DNA of 64,000 nucleotides, from assembly GCF_007827595.1 (NCBI RefSeq), contig NZ_VISR01000015.1, positions 1-64,000 of the forward strand, given 5' to 3'. The notes beneath the pieces were generated by a model that was given only the letters and a program-made list of their open reading frames with translations, made no database searches and had not been told where the DNA came from. The DNA is from Streptomyces sp. BK340 (GTDB taxonomy: Bacteria > Actinomycetota > Actinomycetes > Streptomycetales > Streptomycetaceae). A program made the position numbers and the translations under genes. Shown in pieces: positions 24,118 to 33,177 of the stretch; the first letter of the stretch is position 1, and each line of letters opens with the position of its first letter.

Positions 24118-26052
24118 ATGTGTGGCATCGCAGGCACTTACCGATGGCCGGACGGGAAGGCCGTGACCGACCGGCTCACCGATACCCTCGCCCATCGCGG
24201 TCCGGACGGGGCGGGCCGCTACAGCCACTCCGCCGGTGACGGCGAAGTACACCTCGGGCACCGCCGGCTGGCCATCATCGACCTGTCCGAGACCGGCGCC
24301 CAGCCGATGGTCTCGGGCGGCCTCGTCCTGACGTACAACGGCGAGCTGTACAACGCGCCCGAGCTGCGTGCCGAGCTGTCGGCCGCCGGAGTGCGCTTCC
24401 GCGGTACCTCGGACACCGAGGTGCTGCTGGAGGCCTGGCGGCGCTGGGGCACGGACTGCCTGCCCCGGCTGCGCGGCATGTTCGCGTTCGGGATCTTCGA
24501 CGAGCGCACCGGTGACCTGGTGCTCGCCCGCGACCAGCTCGGCATCAAGCCGCTGTTCCTGCTCCGGCGCGGCGAGGGTCTGGTGTTCGCCTCCGAGCTC
24601 AAGGCACTCGCCGCCGTGACCGGCGGGTCACTGCAGGTGGATCATGCGGCGCTGGTGGCCTCGCTGCTCTACTACTGGGTGCCGGACTCACGGTGCGCGT
24701 TCCGCGAAGCGGAGAAGCTGCCGCCCGGGAGCTGGCTCCGGATCCGGCCCGACGGCCGGGTGGAGCGCGGCCGGTACTGGCACCTGAAGGACGTCGCAGC
24801 CGAGGGCCGGGAGCGGGCCCGGGCCGGCGAGCAGCCGGACATCGCCGCCGTCGTCGAGGAGTCGACCCGGCGCCACCTGCTCTCCGACGTACCTGTGGCG
24901 ACCTTCCTGTCCGGCGGTCTGGACTCCAGCTACCTGACCGCGCTGGCGGCCCGCGAACGGCCCGGCATCTCCGCCTACACGATCGGGTTCCGGGCCGAGG
25001 ACGCCAGGTTCGAGGCGATGCCGGACGACCTGCGCTATGCCCGGCAGGTGGCCGGGCGGTTCGGTGTCGACCTGCATGAGATCGAGATCGCTCCGAACGT
25101 GCTCGACCTGCTGCCGCGGATGACGTACCACCTGGACGAGCCGATCGGCGACCCCGCCGCGATCAACACGTTCCTGATCTGCTCGGCGGCCCGGGAGGCC
25201 GGGGTCAAGGTGATGCTCTCGGGGATGGGCGCCGACGAGCTGTTCGCCGGTTACCGCAAGCACCTGGCCAACCTGATCGCGCTGCGCTACCAGCGCGTCC
25301 CGCGGCCCCTGCGGCGCGGCCTGTCCAGGGCCGTGGACCGGCTCCCGGTCGCCACCGCCCGCCGGGGGTACCGGTCGGTGCGCTTCGCGAAGCGGTTCCT
25401 CTCCTTCGCCGATCTGCCGGAGGAGACCGCGTTCCGGCGCAGCTACACCATGTACGACCAGGACGAGCTGCTCGCCCTGGTCGACCCGGACCTGGCCCCG
25501 GCGGTCGAGGACGTGCTGACCGAGCATGCGGACGTCTACCAGGACAACGACCTCGACGACTTCGTCAACCGCATGTGCCTGGGCGACGCCCGGATGTTCC
25601 TGCCGGGCCTGAACCTCGCTTACACGGACCGGTCGAGCATGGCCGCGTCCACCGAGGTGCGGGTGCCGTACGTGGACGTCGACGTGGTCAGGGCGGCGTT
25701 CACCGTGCCCGGTGACCGCAAGATCGTCGGACGGCAGGGCAAGGCCGTCCTCAAGGAGGCGGCCGCCTCGGTCCTGCCCCGGGAGATCGTGTACCGGCCC
25801 AAGGGCCTGTTCAGCGCCCCGCTGCGCGCCTGGATGAGCCGGGATCTGGCACCGCTGGTGCGCGAGGTGATCCACGACGGCGAGCTCGTCCGGTCCGGGT
25901 TGCTGCGCCGCGACGCGCTGGCGCGGCTGGCCGCCGAGGACGCCGCCGGGCACCGGGACTACTCCAAACATCTGTGGCATGTGCTGACCCTCGAGTACTG
26001 GTATCGCGGCGCGACCTCCGGGCCGGGCCGGAACGCTCGCTCGGCGGCGTAG
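24118..26052 (+). CDS. asnB: Asparagine synthetase B-like amidotransferase
   Basis: 644 residues. The N-terminal class II glutaminase starts MCGIAGTYRW, with Cys2 as the nucleophile after Met removal, and has the HRGPDG and NGELYN motifs. The C-terminal synthetase domain has the ATP-PPi loop SGGLDSSYL near residue 265. It hydrolyses glutamine and amidates an adenylated carboxylate. Inside exopolysaccharide operons such enzymes are thought to amidate sugar uronates or attached amino acids; the GDP-sugar dehydrogenase two genes upstream of the Wzz pair would supply a uronate. Housekeeping asparagine synthesis is less likely from position. Begins 3 bases after the Wzz stop. Confidence 0.85.
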   Translation: MCGIAGTYRWPDGKAVTDRLTDTLAHRGPDGAGRYSHSAGDGEVHLGHRRLAIIDLSETGAQPMVSGGLVLTYNGELYNAPELRAELSAAGVRFRGTSDTEVLLEAWRRWGTDCLPRLRGMFAFGIFDERTGDLVLARDQLGIKPLFLLRRGEGLVFASELKALAAVTGGSLQVDHAALVASLLYYWVPDSRCAFREAEKLPPGSWLRIRPDGRVERGRYWHLKDVAAEGRERARAGEQPDIAAVVEESTRRHLLSDVPVATFLSGGLDSSYLTALAARERPGISAYTIGFRAEDARFEAMPDDLRYARQVAGRFGVDLHEIEIAPNVLDLLPRMTYHLDEPIGDPAAINTFLICSAAREAGVKVMLSGMGADELFAGYRKHLANLIALRYQRVPRPLRRGLSRAVDRLPVATARRGYRSVRFAKRFLSFADLPEETAFRRSYTMYDQDELLALVDPDLAPAVEDVLTEHADVYQDNDLDDFVNRMCLGDARMFLPGLNLAYTDRSSMAASTEVRVPYVDVDVVRAAFTVPGDRKIVGRQGKAVLKEAAASVLPREIVYRPKGLFSAPLRAWMSRDLAPLVREVIHDGELVRSGLLRRDALARLAAEDAAGHRDYSKHLWHVLTLEYWYRGATSGPGRNARSAA

Positions 26053-26080
26053 AAGACGGCTCAGAAACAAGGGGACTTCG

Positions 26081-28264
26081 TTGAAGCAGGTTGTGCAGAA
26101 CTACAAGAGCGGCGAGCTGGCGGTGCTCGACGTGCCGGTACCGGGGTGCAAGCCGGGCGGTGTGCTGGTCCGCAGCGCCTACTCGCTGATATCCACCGGG
26201 ACCGAGCTCATGAAGGTGTCCGAGGCCGGCATGTCGATGCTGGGCAAGGCCCGCTCCCGGCCGGACCAGGTGGCCAAGGTCATGCAGAGCGTGGCCACCA
26301 ACGGGGTGCCCGCCACCTACCGCAAGGTGATGGGCAAGCTGGACTCCTACACGCCGCTGGGCTACTCGCTGTGCGGGGTGGTCGAGCAGGTCGGCACCGG
26401 GATCGACGACGTGAAGGCCGGCGACCTCGTGGCCTGCGCCGGCAACGAGCACGCCCTGCACGCCGAGCTGAACTGGGTACCGAAGAACCTCTACACCCCC
26501 GTGCCGGACGGCCTCGCGCCGCGGCACGCGGCCTTCGGCACCGTCGGGTCGATCGCGTTGCAGGGGGTCCGCCAGGGCGAGCCGCAGCTCGGCGAAGTGG
26601 CACTGGTCATCGGCCTCGGACTGATCGGGCAGCTGGTGGTGCAGCTGCTGGCCGCCTCGGGAGTCCGGGTCATCGGGGCCGACCCCGACCCGGTGCGCTG
26701 CGAGCTGGCCGAGCGCCTGGGCGCGGCGGCCTGCGGCGATCCCTCCTCCGCTGCCGTGGAGACCGCCGTCGCCGAACTCACCGGCGGTCACGGCGTGGAC
26801 CAGGTGTACCTGGCCGCCGGCGGCGGCAGCAACCAGCCCGTCGAGCTGGCCGCCCGGCTCTGCCGGGACCGCGGCCGGGTCGTCGACATCGGCAAGTGCC
26901 GCCTGGACCTGCCGTGGAACGCGTACTACGAGAAGGAGCTCGACGTCCGGTTCTCCCGCAGTTACGGCCCCGGGCGCTACGACCCGGAGTACGAGCTGGA
27001 GGGGCGGGACTACCCGATCGGCTACGTCCGCTGGACCGAGCGCCGCAACCTGGCCTGCTTCCTCGACCTCGTCGCCCGCGGCAGCGTCGACGTGGATCCC
27101 CTGGTCTCCCACATCGCCGACTTCGACGACGCCGTCGAGACGTACCGGCGTCTGAAGGACGGCGACCTGAAGGCCGTGGCCGTGCTGTTCCGGTACCCCG
27201 AACACGCGGCCGAGGCGGAGCCCGTGGCGGTGGCCGTGCCCGCGGTGAAGCGGCACGGCGGCGGAGTGTCCACCCCGGGCCGGGCCGCCAGGACGCCGGT
27301 TCGGCTGGCGTTCGTCGGCGCGGGAAACTACGCGACGTCGATGCTGCTGCCGCACCTGGCACAGCGCGACGGCGTCGAGCTGTCGACGGTCGTCACCACG
27401 ACGGCGCTGTCCGCGGCGAACGCTCAGCGGAAGTTCGGCTTCGCCGGGGCGACCACCGATCTCGACGCCGTGCTCGGCGACAAGTCCATCGACGCGGTGT
27501 TCGTGGTCACCCGGCACAGCTCGCACGCCGAACTGACCCGAAAGGCGTTGCTGGCCGGCAAGTCGGTGTTCGTGGAGAAGCCGCTGGCGCTCACCGAGGA
27601 CGAGCTGGCGGGCGTGCTCGCGGCGGTGGAGGAGTCCGGCAACGACCGGCTGCAGGTGGGCTTCAACCGCCGGTTCGCGCCGCTGCTGCAGGAGGCCAGG
27701 AAGCGGTTCGGCACCAGGACCGGTCCGGCGAGCCTGCGCTACCTGGTCAACGCGGGCCGGCTGGCGCACGGCAGCTGGTACCTCCAACAGGGCGCCGAGG
27801 GCTCGCGGTTCGCCGGCGAGGGCGGACACTTCATCGACACGGCGAGCTGGCTGCTCGATGCCGATCCGGTCTCGGTGTACGCGGTCGCCACGTCCGGCAA
27901 CGAGGATCTGCAGGCCGTGCTGCGCTACCCGGACGGGTCCACCGCCACCATCAGCTACGTCACCACCGGCGCGCCCGGCTTCCCCAAGGAGACGCTGGAC
28001 CTCGTCGCGGACGGCAAGGTGCTGCGGCTGGACGACTTCGTCCGTGCCTCGGTGTACGCCCGCAAGCGGTGGGTCAGTTCGCGGCTGCCCAAGGCCCGGG
28101 ACAAGGGCCAGTCCGCCGAACTGGCCGCGTTCATCAAGGCCGTGCGGACCGGCGGCCCGATGCCGGTGCCGCTTGAGTCGCTGGTCGCCACCACGGCTGC
28201 GACCCTCGCCGTGCAGGCCGGTCTGTCCGGCGGCGCGCCGGTGACGTTGGCGAGGGCGCTGTGA
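26081..28264 (+). CDS. Bi-domain oxidoreductase: medium-chain dehydrogenase fused to Gfo/Idh/MocA
   Basis: 727 residues from a TTG start. Residues 1-370 form a zinc-type alcohol dehydrogenase-like domain with a cofactor Rossmann fold (VALVIGLGLIGQLVVQL). Residues 405-727 form a Gfo/Idh/MocA NAD-dependent sugar oxidoreductase (RLAFVGAGNYATSML; VFVEKPLAL is the EKP motif). Fusions of this type recur in exopolysaccharide and O-antigen clusters next to heparinase-like genes, where they probably oxidise and reduce successive positions of one nucleotide sugar. Both active sites look intact. It overlaps the following heparinase-like gene. Confidence 0.85.
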   Translation: MKQVVQNYKSGELAVLDVPVPGCKPGGVLVRSAYSLISTGTELMKVSEAGMSMLGKARSRPDQVAKVMQSVATNGVPATYRKVMGKLDSYTPLGYSLCGVVEQVGTGIDDVKAGDLVACAGNEHALHAELNWVPKNLYTPVPDGLAPRHAAFGTVGSIALQGVRQGEPQLGEVALVIGLGLIGQLVVQLLAASGVRVIGADPDPVRCELAERLGAAACGDPSSAAVETAVAELTGGHGVDQVYLAAGGGSNQPVELAARLCRDRGRVVDIGKCRLDLPWNAYYEKELDVRFSRSYGPGRYDPEYELEGRDYPIGYVRWTERRNLACFLDLVARGSVDVDPLVSHIADFDDAVETYRRLKDGDLKAVAVLFRYPEHAAEAEPVAVAVPAVKRHGGGVSTPGRAARTPVRLAFVGAGNYATSMLLPHLAQRDGVELSTVVTTTALSAANAQRKFGFAGATTDLDAVLGDKSIDAVFVVTRHSSHAELTRKALLAGKSVFVEKPLALTEDELAGVLAAVEESGNDRLQVGFNRRFAPLLQEARKRFGTRTGPASLRYLVNAGRLAHGSWYLQQGAEGSRFAGEGGHFIDTASWLLDADPVSVYAVATSGNEDLQAVLRYPDGSTATISYVTTGAPGFPKETLDLVADGKVLRLDDFVRASVYARKRWVSSRLPKARDKGQSAELAAFIKAVRTGGPMPVPLESLVATTAATLAVQAGLSGGAPVTLARAL

Positions 28265-30213
28265 CCATGAGCCCGGGCTGGTACCTGCGGCGGCTGTCCC
28301 GGATGGGACCGCGGGAGGTCGGCGGGCGGGTCGGCGACGCGGTGCGCAGGCGGCGGTGGCGGTCGGTGCGGCCGGACTGCCCGAGCGTGACCGGCGCCCG
28401 GTTCACCGCCGTACTGCCCGCAGGGACCATCGCCGCCGTGCCGCCGGACGCCGCGAAACGCCTCATCGCCGAGGCGGACCGGCTGATGGCCGGGCACGCC
28501 GAGTACTTCGGGGTGGACCGCGACGACCTGGCCGACCCGGACTGGTGGTACGACCCGAAGACCGGGCGCCGGGCTCCGTGGGGCTACGCCTTCGACGTGC
28601 CGTACCGGAACGAGGACGCGGTCGGGGACATCAAGCAGATCTGGGAGCTGTCCCGGCATCAGTACCTCACCCGGCTCGCCGCCGCCTACGCGATCACCGG
28701 GGACGTCCGGTACGCCGAACGGGTGGCCGAGCACCTGCGGTCGTGGTGGGCGGGCAACGCGCCGCTGCGCGGAGTGCACTGGACCAGCGGCATCGAGCTG
28801 GGGATCCGGCTGCTGTCCTGGGTGTGGATCCGCCGGCTGCTCGACGGCTGGCCGGGCGTGGCCGCGCTGTTCGAGGACAACCCCGTGGCACACCGCCAGA
28901 TCTGGCACCACCAGCGCTGGCTGGCCGCCTTCCCCAGCCGGGGGTCCTCGGCGAACAACCACGTCATCGCCGAGGCCGCCGGGCAGTTCGCCGCGGCCTG
29001 CGCGTTCGCATGGTTCCCCTCCTCGGCACGCCTGCGAGCCGACGCGCTCAGGTCGCTGGAGCGGCATCTGCGCGACAACACCTTCGAGTCCGGTCTCAAC
29101 CGCGAGCTGGCCACCGAGTATCACGGCCTCGTGCTGGAGCTGGGCCTCGCCGCGGTGGCCGAGGCGGATGCCGCGGGCGTGCCGGTTCCCTCGTCGATCC
29201 GGCTGGTGCTGCTGCGGATGACCGACGCGCTCGCGGCCGTCGTGGACGGCCGGCTACGGCCGCCGCGCCAGGGGGACGCGGACGACGGACACGGTCTGGT
29301 GGTGGACGGCGCGGGCACCGACCGCTGGGCCTCGCTGCTGGCCACCGGGGACGCCGTGTTCGGCCGGCTCAGCTGGTGGCCGGAGGTGACCGGCACCGAT
29401 GTGCGCACCCCGCTGCTGGCCGCGCTCATCCGGCCCACCGCACCGGCGGTGTCCCGTCCGGCAGGCCGGCCGGCCCATTTCGCCGACGCGGGCATGACCA
29501 TCCTGCGTGGTCCGGCGGAGATCTGGTGCCGCTGCGACGGCGGTCCGCACGGGTTCCTGTCCATCGCCGCGCATGCTCACGCGGACGCGCTGTCGGTGGA
29601 GGTCCGGCACGACGGGGTCGACGTGCTCGCCGACCCGGGGACGTTCTGCTACCACGGGCAGCCCGAGTGGCGGCAGTACTTCCGGTCGACCCTCGGCCAC
29701 AACACCCTGCAACTGGACGGCGGTGACCAGTCCGTCTCCGGCGGCCCGTTCCTGTGGACCCGGCATGCCCGCACCCGCGTCCTGGTCGCGGACACGTCCG
29801 GCGCCTCGGACGGAGGAACGGCCCGCTGGTGCGCCGAGCACGACGGTTACCAGCACTCCGTGCACCGCCGCCGGGTGGAACTGACGGCCGCGAGCCAGGA
29901 ACTGACGGTGGTCGACGAGGTGCGCGGCCCGCGCCGGGCCGTGCGGCTGGCGTTCCACCTCGGCCCGGCGATCGCCGCGGACCTGGCGGGGAACCGGGCA
30001 CAGCTCAGCTGGACCCGGGACGGCGAGGACCGCTCCGCGGCGCTCGACCTGCCCGGGCAGCTGAGCTGGCGGGCGCATCGCGGCGAGAGCGACCCGCCGC
30101 TGGGCTGGTACTCCGCCGGCTTCGGACGCAAGGAACCCGCCACCACGCTGGTCGGCACCGGCTTCGCCGACGGCACGGACGAGTTCACCACCGTGCTCAG
30201 GTTCCGCGGCTAG
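28261..30213 (+). CDS. Heparinase II/III-family protein
   Basis: 650 residues. It has an N-terminal alpha/alpha toroid (GIRLLSWVWIRRLL; SRGSSANNHVIAEAAGQFAA with the conserved NNH; ELATEYHGLVLELG) and a C-terminal beta-sandwich (AHAHADALSVEVRHDGVDVLADPGT, HNTLQLDG). NNH, the EYH tyrosine-histidine and the AHAHAD histidines are the catalytic set of this polysaccharide lyase family, which cleaves uronate-containing chains by beta-elimination. No signal peptide is visible, so it may act on lipid-linked chains inside the cell or be exported another way. With a uronate made by the GDP-sugar dehydrogenase, the native polymer is a plausible substrate. GTG at 28261 overlaps the previous stop; ATG 28267 is an alternative. 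Confidence 0.85.
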   Translation: MTMSPGWYLRRLSRMGPREVGGRVGDAVRRRRWRSVRPDCPSVTGARFTAVLPAGTIAAVPPDAAKRLIAEADRLMAGHAEYFGVDRDDLADPDWWYDPKTGRRAPWGYAFDVPYRNEDAVGDIKQIWELSRHQYLTRLAAAYAITGDVRYAERVAEHLRSWWAGNAPLRGVHWTSGIELGIRLLSWVWIRRLLDGWPGVAALFEDNPVAHRQIWHHQRWLAAFPSRGSSANNHVIAEAAGQFAAACAFAWFPSSARLRADALRSLERHLRDNTFESGLNRELATEYHGLVLELGLAAVAEADAAGVPVPSSIRLVLLRMTDALAAVVDGRLRPPRQGDADDGHGLVVDGAGTDRWASLLATGDAVFGRLSWWPEVTGTDVRTPLLAALIRPTAPAVSRPAGRPAHFADAGMTILRGPAEIWCRCDGGPHGFLSIAAHAHADALSVEVRHDGVDVLADPGTFCYHGQPEWRQYFRSTLGHNTLQLDGGDQSVSGGPFLWTRHARTRVLVADTSGASDGGTARWCAEHDGYQHSVHRRRVELTAASQELTVVDEVRGPRRAVRLAFHLGPAIAADLAGNRAQLSWTRDGEDRSAALDLPGQLSWRAHRGESDPPLGWYSAGFGRKEPATTLVGTGFADGTDEFTTVLRFRG

Positions 30214-30263
30214 GGGGCTCTGGTGGAACTCCGTGGAAGCAAGAGCGCCCGCCGCGACGGGGG

Positions 30264-30320
30264 TCCCCCCTGCCCGAGCGAAGCCGAGAGCTCGGGGGAG
30301 GCCGAGAGCTTGAGGGAGGC
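30264..30320. repeat. Streptomyces-type intergenic palindromic repeat
   Basis: CCCGAGC (30273-30279) and GCTCGGG (30290-30296) form a stem extended by flanking C and G runs. The right half, GCCGAGAGCTCGGGGGAGGC (30283-30302), is repeated imperfectly as GCCGAGAGCTTGAGGGAGGC (30301-30320). Repeats of this form are common between genes in Streptomyces, which argues that the next gene starts after it. Confidence 0.7.
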
Positions 30321-30354
30321 CGATGACCGCAGCCGGCCCGACGCCCTTGAGGCA

Positions 30355-31941
30355 GTGGGGGAACGTGCCGGACGTCGCGACGCCGCGGAGATCCCTCAGC
30401 AGCCCCCGGGCGGAGGACGCCTGGGGATCAGGCGGCTGCACCGGGCGTGGCCGGCGGTACCGGTGGTGCTGGTCCTGCTGGCGTCGACCGGGTGTGAGAA
30501 CACGGCGAGCGCACGGCCGAAGCCGACCGCCGTGCGGTCCGCACCCGTGGCCCGGATGTGCGCCGAGCCCGCGGCCGGGCCGGCGAAGGCGCCGGCCGGC
30601 GCGGTGACCGTCGATCCCGCGGTGGCCGGTGACCTCGCTGCGAAGACCAGGAGCAGCCCCCCGCACACCACGTTCTGGCTCCGACCGGGCAGGCACAGGC
30701 TCGAGCCGAACCGCTACGCCCAGGTCATCCCCAAGGAAGGGGACAGCTACCTCGGCGCGCCGGGCGCGGTGCTCGACGGCCGGAGGACCAACCAGTACGC
30801 GTTCGGCGGCACCGCCCGCAACGTCACCATCCGCTACCTGACCGTCCAGGGGTTCGTCGCGCCGCAGAACGAGGGCGTGGTCAACCACGACTCGGCCGAC
30901 GGGTGGGTGATCGAGCACTCGACGATCCGGAACAACTCCGGCGCCGGGCTGATGGCCGGTGACCGCCAGCAGGTCCGCGCCAGCTGTCTGCGCGGCAACG
31001 GCCAGTACGGCATGAACGCGTACAAGGCCACCGGCCGGATCAGCGGCCTGGTGGTCGAGGGCAACGAGATCGTGGGCAACAACAAGGACGACTGGGAGCG
31101 GCGGCGGCCCGGCTGCGGCTGCACCGGGGGCGTCAAGTTCTGGGCCGTCGACGGCGCCGACGTACGTGGCAACTGGGTGCACGACAACCGCGGAGCCGGG
31201 TTGTGGGCGGACACCGACAACAACGACTTCCGCATCGAGGACAACGTGCTCGAGGCCAACGACGGTGCCGCGCTGATCTACGAGACCAGCTACAACGCGG
31301 TCATCCGGAACAACACGATCCGGCGGAACAACTGGGTCGAGGGCCGCAGGTACGCCGACCGCGGCGACAGCTTCCCGTTCGCGACCGTCTACCTGTCCGA
31401 GTCCGGCGGCGAACCACGGATCCGAGCCCGCACGGACAAGATCGAGATCTACCGGAACGTGCTGGAGAACAACTGGTCCGGGATCACCCTGTGGGAGAAC
31501 GCCGACCGGTTCTGCAACAGCCCGGCCAACACCTCGTCCGGTGACTGCACTCTGCTGGTGAAGAACACCAAGCGCTGCGCACAGCCGGCGATCGCCACCG
31601 CACCTCTCTACGCCGACTGCCGGTGGCGGACCCAGCGGGTGGACATCCACAACAACCGCTTCGTGCTGGACAAGTCCGTCGTCGACTGCACGGTGAAGTG
31701 CGACCGCATGGCGGTGCTGGCGAACTACGGCACCTATCCGGACTGGTCGCCGTACCAGGGCGAGCGGGTGGCCGAGGCGATCACTCTCGAGCAGCACAAC
31801 CGCTGGCACGACAACGTCTACGTCGGACCGTGGAAGTTCATCGCCCACGACCCGAGCCGGATCCTCGACTACGGGCAGTGGCAGGGCATGCCGTACCAGC
31901 AGGACGCGGGCAGCACCTTCCGCGCACCGGACGGTGATTGA
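30355..31941 (+). CDS. Right-handed parallel beta-helix protein, probable lipoprotein
   Basis: About 528 residues. A hydrophobic segment (VPVVLVLLASTGC) near residue 35-47 ends in a lipobox-like Cys, so the protein is probably exported and lipid-anchored. The rest is a beta-helix: repeated N/D-rich turns such as NVTIRYLTVQGF, NEIVGNNKDDWER and NAVIRNNTIRRNN. Such folds bind or cleave acidic polysaccharides (pectate lyase, epimerase or esterase types). The alginate epimerase AlgG is a functional precedent in a mannuronate locus, but no AlgG catalytic motif is claimed here. The frame is open from GTG 30223, which has a good ribosome-binding site, but that would place the palindromic repeat inside the coding region; GTG 30355 is preferred. 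Confidence 0.75.
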   Translation: MGERAGRRDAAEIPQQPPGGGRLGIRRLHRAWPAVPVVLVLLASTGCENTASARPKPTAVRSAPVARMCAEPAAGPAKAPAGAVTVDPAVAGDLAAKTRSSPPHTTFWLRPGRHRLEPNRYAQVIPKEGDSYLGAPGAVLDGRRTNQYAFGGTARNVTIRYLTVQGFVAPQNEGVVNHDSADGWVIEHSTIRNNSGAGLMAGDRQQVRASCLRGNGQYGMNAYKATGRISGLVVEGNEIVGNNKDDWERRRPGCGCTGGVKFWAVDGADVRGNWVHDNRGAGLWADTDNNDFRIEDNVLEANDGAALIYETSYNAVIRNNTIRRNNWVEGRRYADRGDSFPFATVYLSESGGEPRIRARTDKIEIYRNVLENNWSGITLWENADRFCNSPANTSSGDCTLLVKNTKRCAQPAIATAPLYADCRWRTQRVDIHNNRFVLDKSVVDCTVKCDRMAVLANYGTYPDWSPYQGERVAEAITLEQHNRWHDNVYVGPWKFIAHDPSRILDYGQWQGMPYQQDAGSTFRAPDGD

Positions 31942-31942
31942 G

Positions 31943-33175
31943 ATGAGCGCGAACCACACGCCGAAGATCGTCGGGACGGTCTGGGGGCTGCTGGTCCTCA
32001 ACACGCTCGGCTCCGCCGGGGCGAAGACCATCGTCCCGCTCCCCCGCTCCCTCATCCAGATGGTCACGATGGGCGCGCTGGTCACCGCGTTCGCCCTGGC
32101 GCTCGCGGTCAACCTCCGGCTGCGCCTGCGGGCCAGCGCCTACCTGTTCCTGCTCACCCTGCTGCTGGTGATGAGCGTGATCTCCAGCTCACACCTGGAG
32201 TCGGGGTTCGGGGCTCTGTTCCGCTGTTTCCGGCTGGCCCTGTTCGTCGGCACGCTGTGGCTGCTGAGCCGCTGGTGGGACGGCGGCACGACGTTCGTCC
32301 GGCATCACATCCGGATGTACCTGGCGGTGCTCGGCACGGTGGCCGCCGGTCTGGTCGCCTCACCGGGCGCGGCCCTGCCCGACCTCTACGGCGGGCGGTT
32401 GGTCGGCGCGCTGTGGCCGCTGACCCCGCCGCAGATCGGACAGTACGCGGCGGTGATCATCGGGCTGACCGTGCTGCTCCTGCTGGACCGGCGGACCGAC
32501 GGGACCAGCGCGGCGGTGGTCATCGTGCCGTCACTCGTCCTGCTCGCCCTGACCCACACCCGCACGGCCACGCTCGGCCTGCTCCTCGGGCTGGCGCTGG
32601 CGATCGGCTCGCTCATGCTGACCAGCGGCGCCGCCCGCCGGTTCTTCACCCGGGCGGTGGCGATCGCCGCGGTGGCAGCGGTGGGGTTCGCCTCCGCGCT
32701 CCAGACGTGGTTCCTGCGCGGGCAGAGCCAGGAGAACTTCTCCAGCCTCACCGGCCGGGCCAAGGTCTGGCACGCTCTGCTGACCGCACCCCGGACGACC
32801 ACCGAGTACCTGTTCGGCGTGGGCCTGGGCGACAAGTCGTTCGACGGGCTGCCGATCGACAACAGCTGGCTGGCCGTCTACAACGAGCAGGGTGTGATCG
32901 GCGTCGGTCTGGTGGCGGCGTTCATCGTCGTGCTGGGCGGCGTCGCGCTGCTGCGGCCGCCGTCGCTGTCGCGCGCCTGCGCGATCTTCCTGATCAGCTA
33001 CTGCGCGATCGCGTCCTACACCGAGGCCGGGCTGGGCGACGCCTCGCCGTATCTGCTGCATCTGGCCGTGGCCGCCTCGCTGCTGGCGACGCCCGCGCCG
33101 GCCGCTCCCTTCCCGGCACCCGACGTCCCCCGACGGCGCGTCCCGCGCTGGGCCCAGAGAACGGAGGTGGGCTGA
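31943..33175 (+). CDS. O-antigen ligase/polymerase (Wzy-like)
   Basis: A 410-residue integral membrane protein with about ten to twelve hydrophobic helices, including FALALAVNLRLRLRASAYLF and IGLTVLLLLDRR. A large external loop between them contains LTGRAKVWHALL, the family's R-xxxW signature, and a following DNSWLAVYNEQGVIGVG segment. Wzy-type proteins join lipid-linked repeat units outside the membrane. This is the only polymerase candidate in the locus. The ATG lies one base past the upstream stop. Confidence 0.85.
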   Translation: MSANHTPKIVGTVWGLLVLNTLGSAGAKTIVPLPRSLIQMVTMGALVTAFALALAVNLRLRLRASAYLFLLTLLLVMSVISSSHLESGFGALFRCFRLALFVGTLWLLSRWWDGGTTFVRHHIRMYLAVLGTVAAGLVASPGAALPDLYGGRLVGALWPLTPPQIGQYAAVIIGLTVLLLLDRRTDGTSAAVVIVPSLVLLALTHTRTATLGLLLGLALAIGSLMLTSGAARRFFTRAVAIAAVAAVGFASALQTWFLRGQSQENFSSLTGRAKVWHALLTAPRTTTEYLFGVGLGDKSFDGLPIDNSWLAVYNEQGVIGVGLVAAFIVVLGGVALLRPPSLSRACAIFLISYCAIASYTEAGLGDASPYLLHLAVAASLLATPAPAAPFPAPDVPRRRVPRWAQRTEVG

Positions 33176-33177
33176 GC

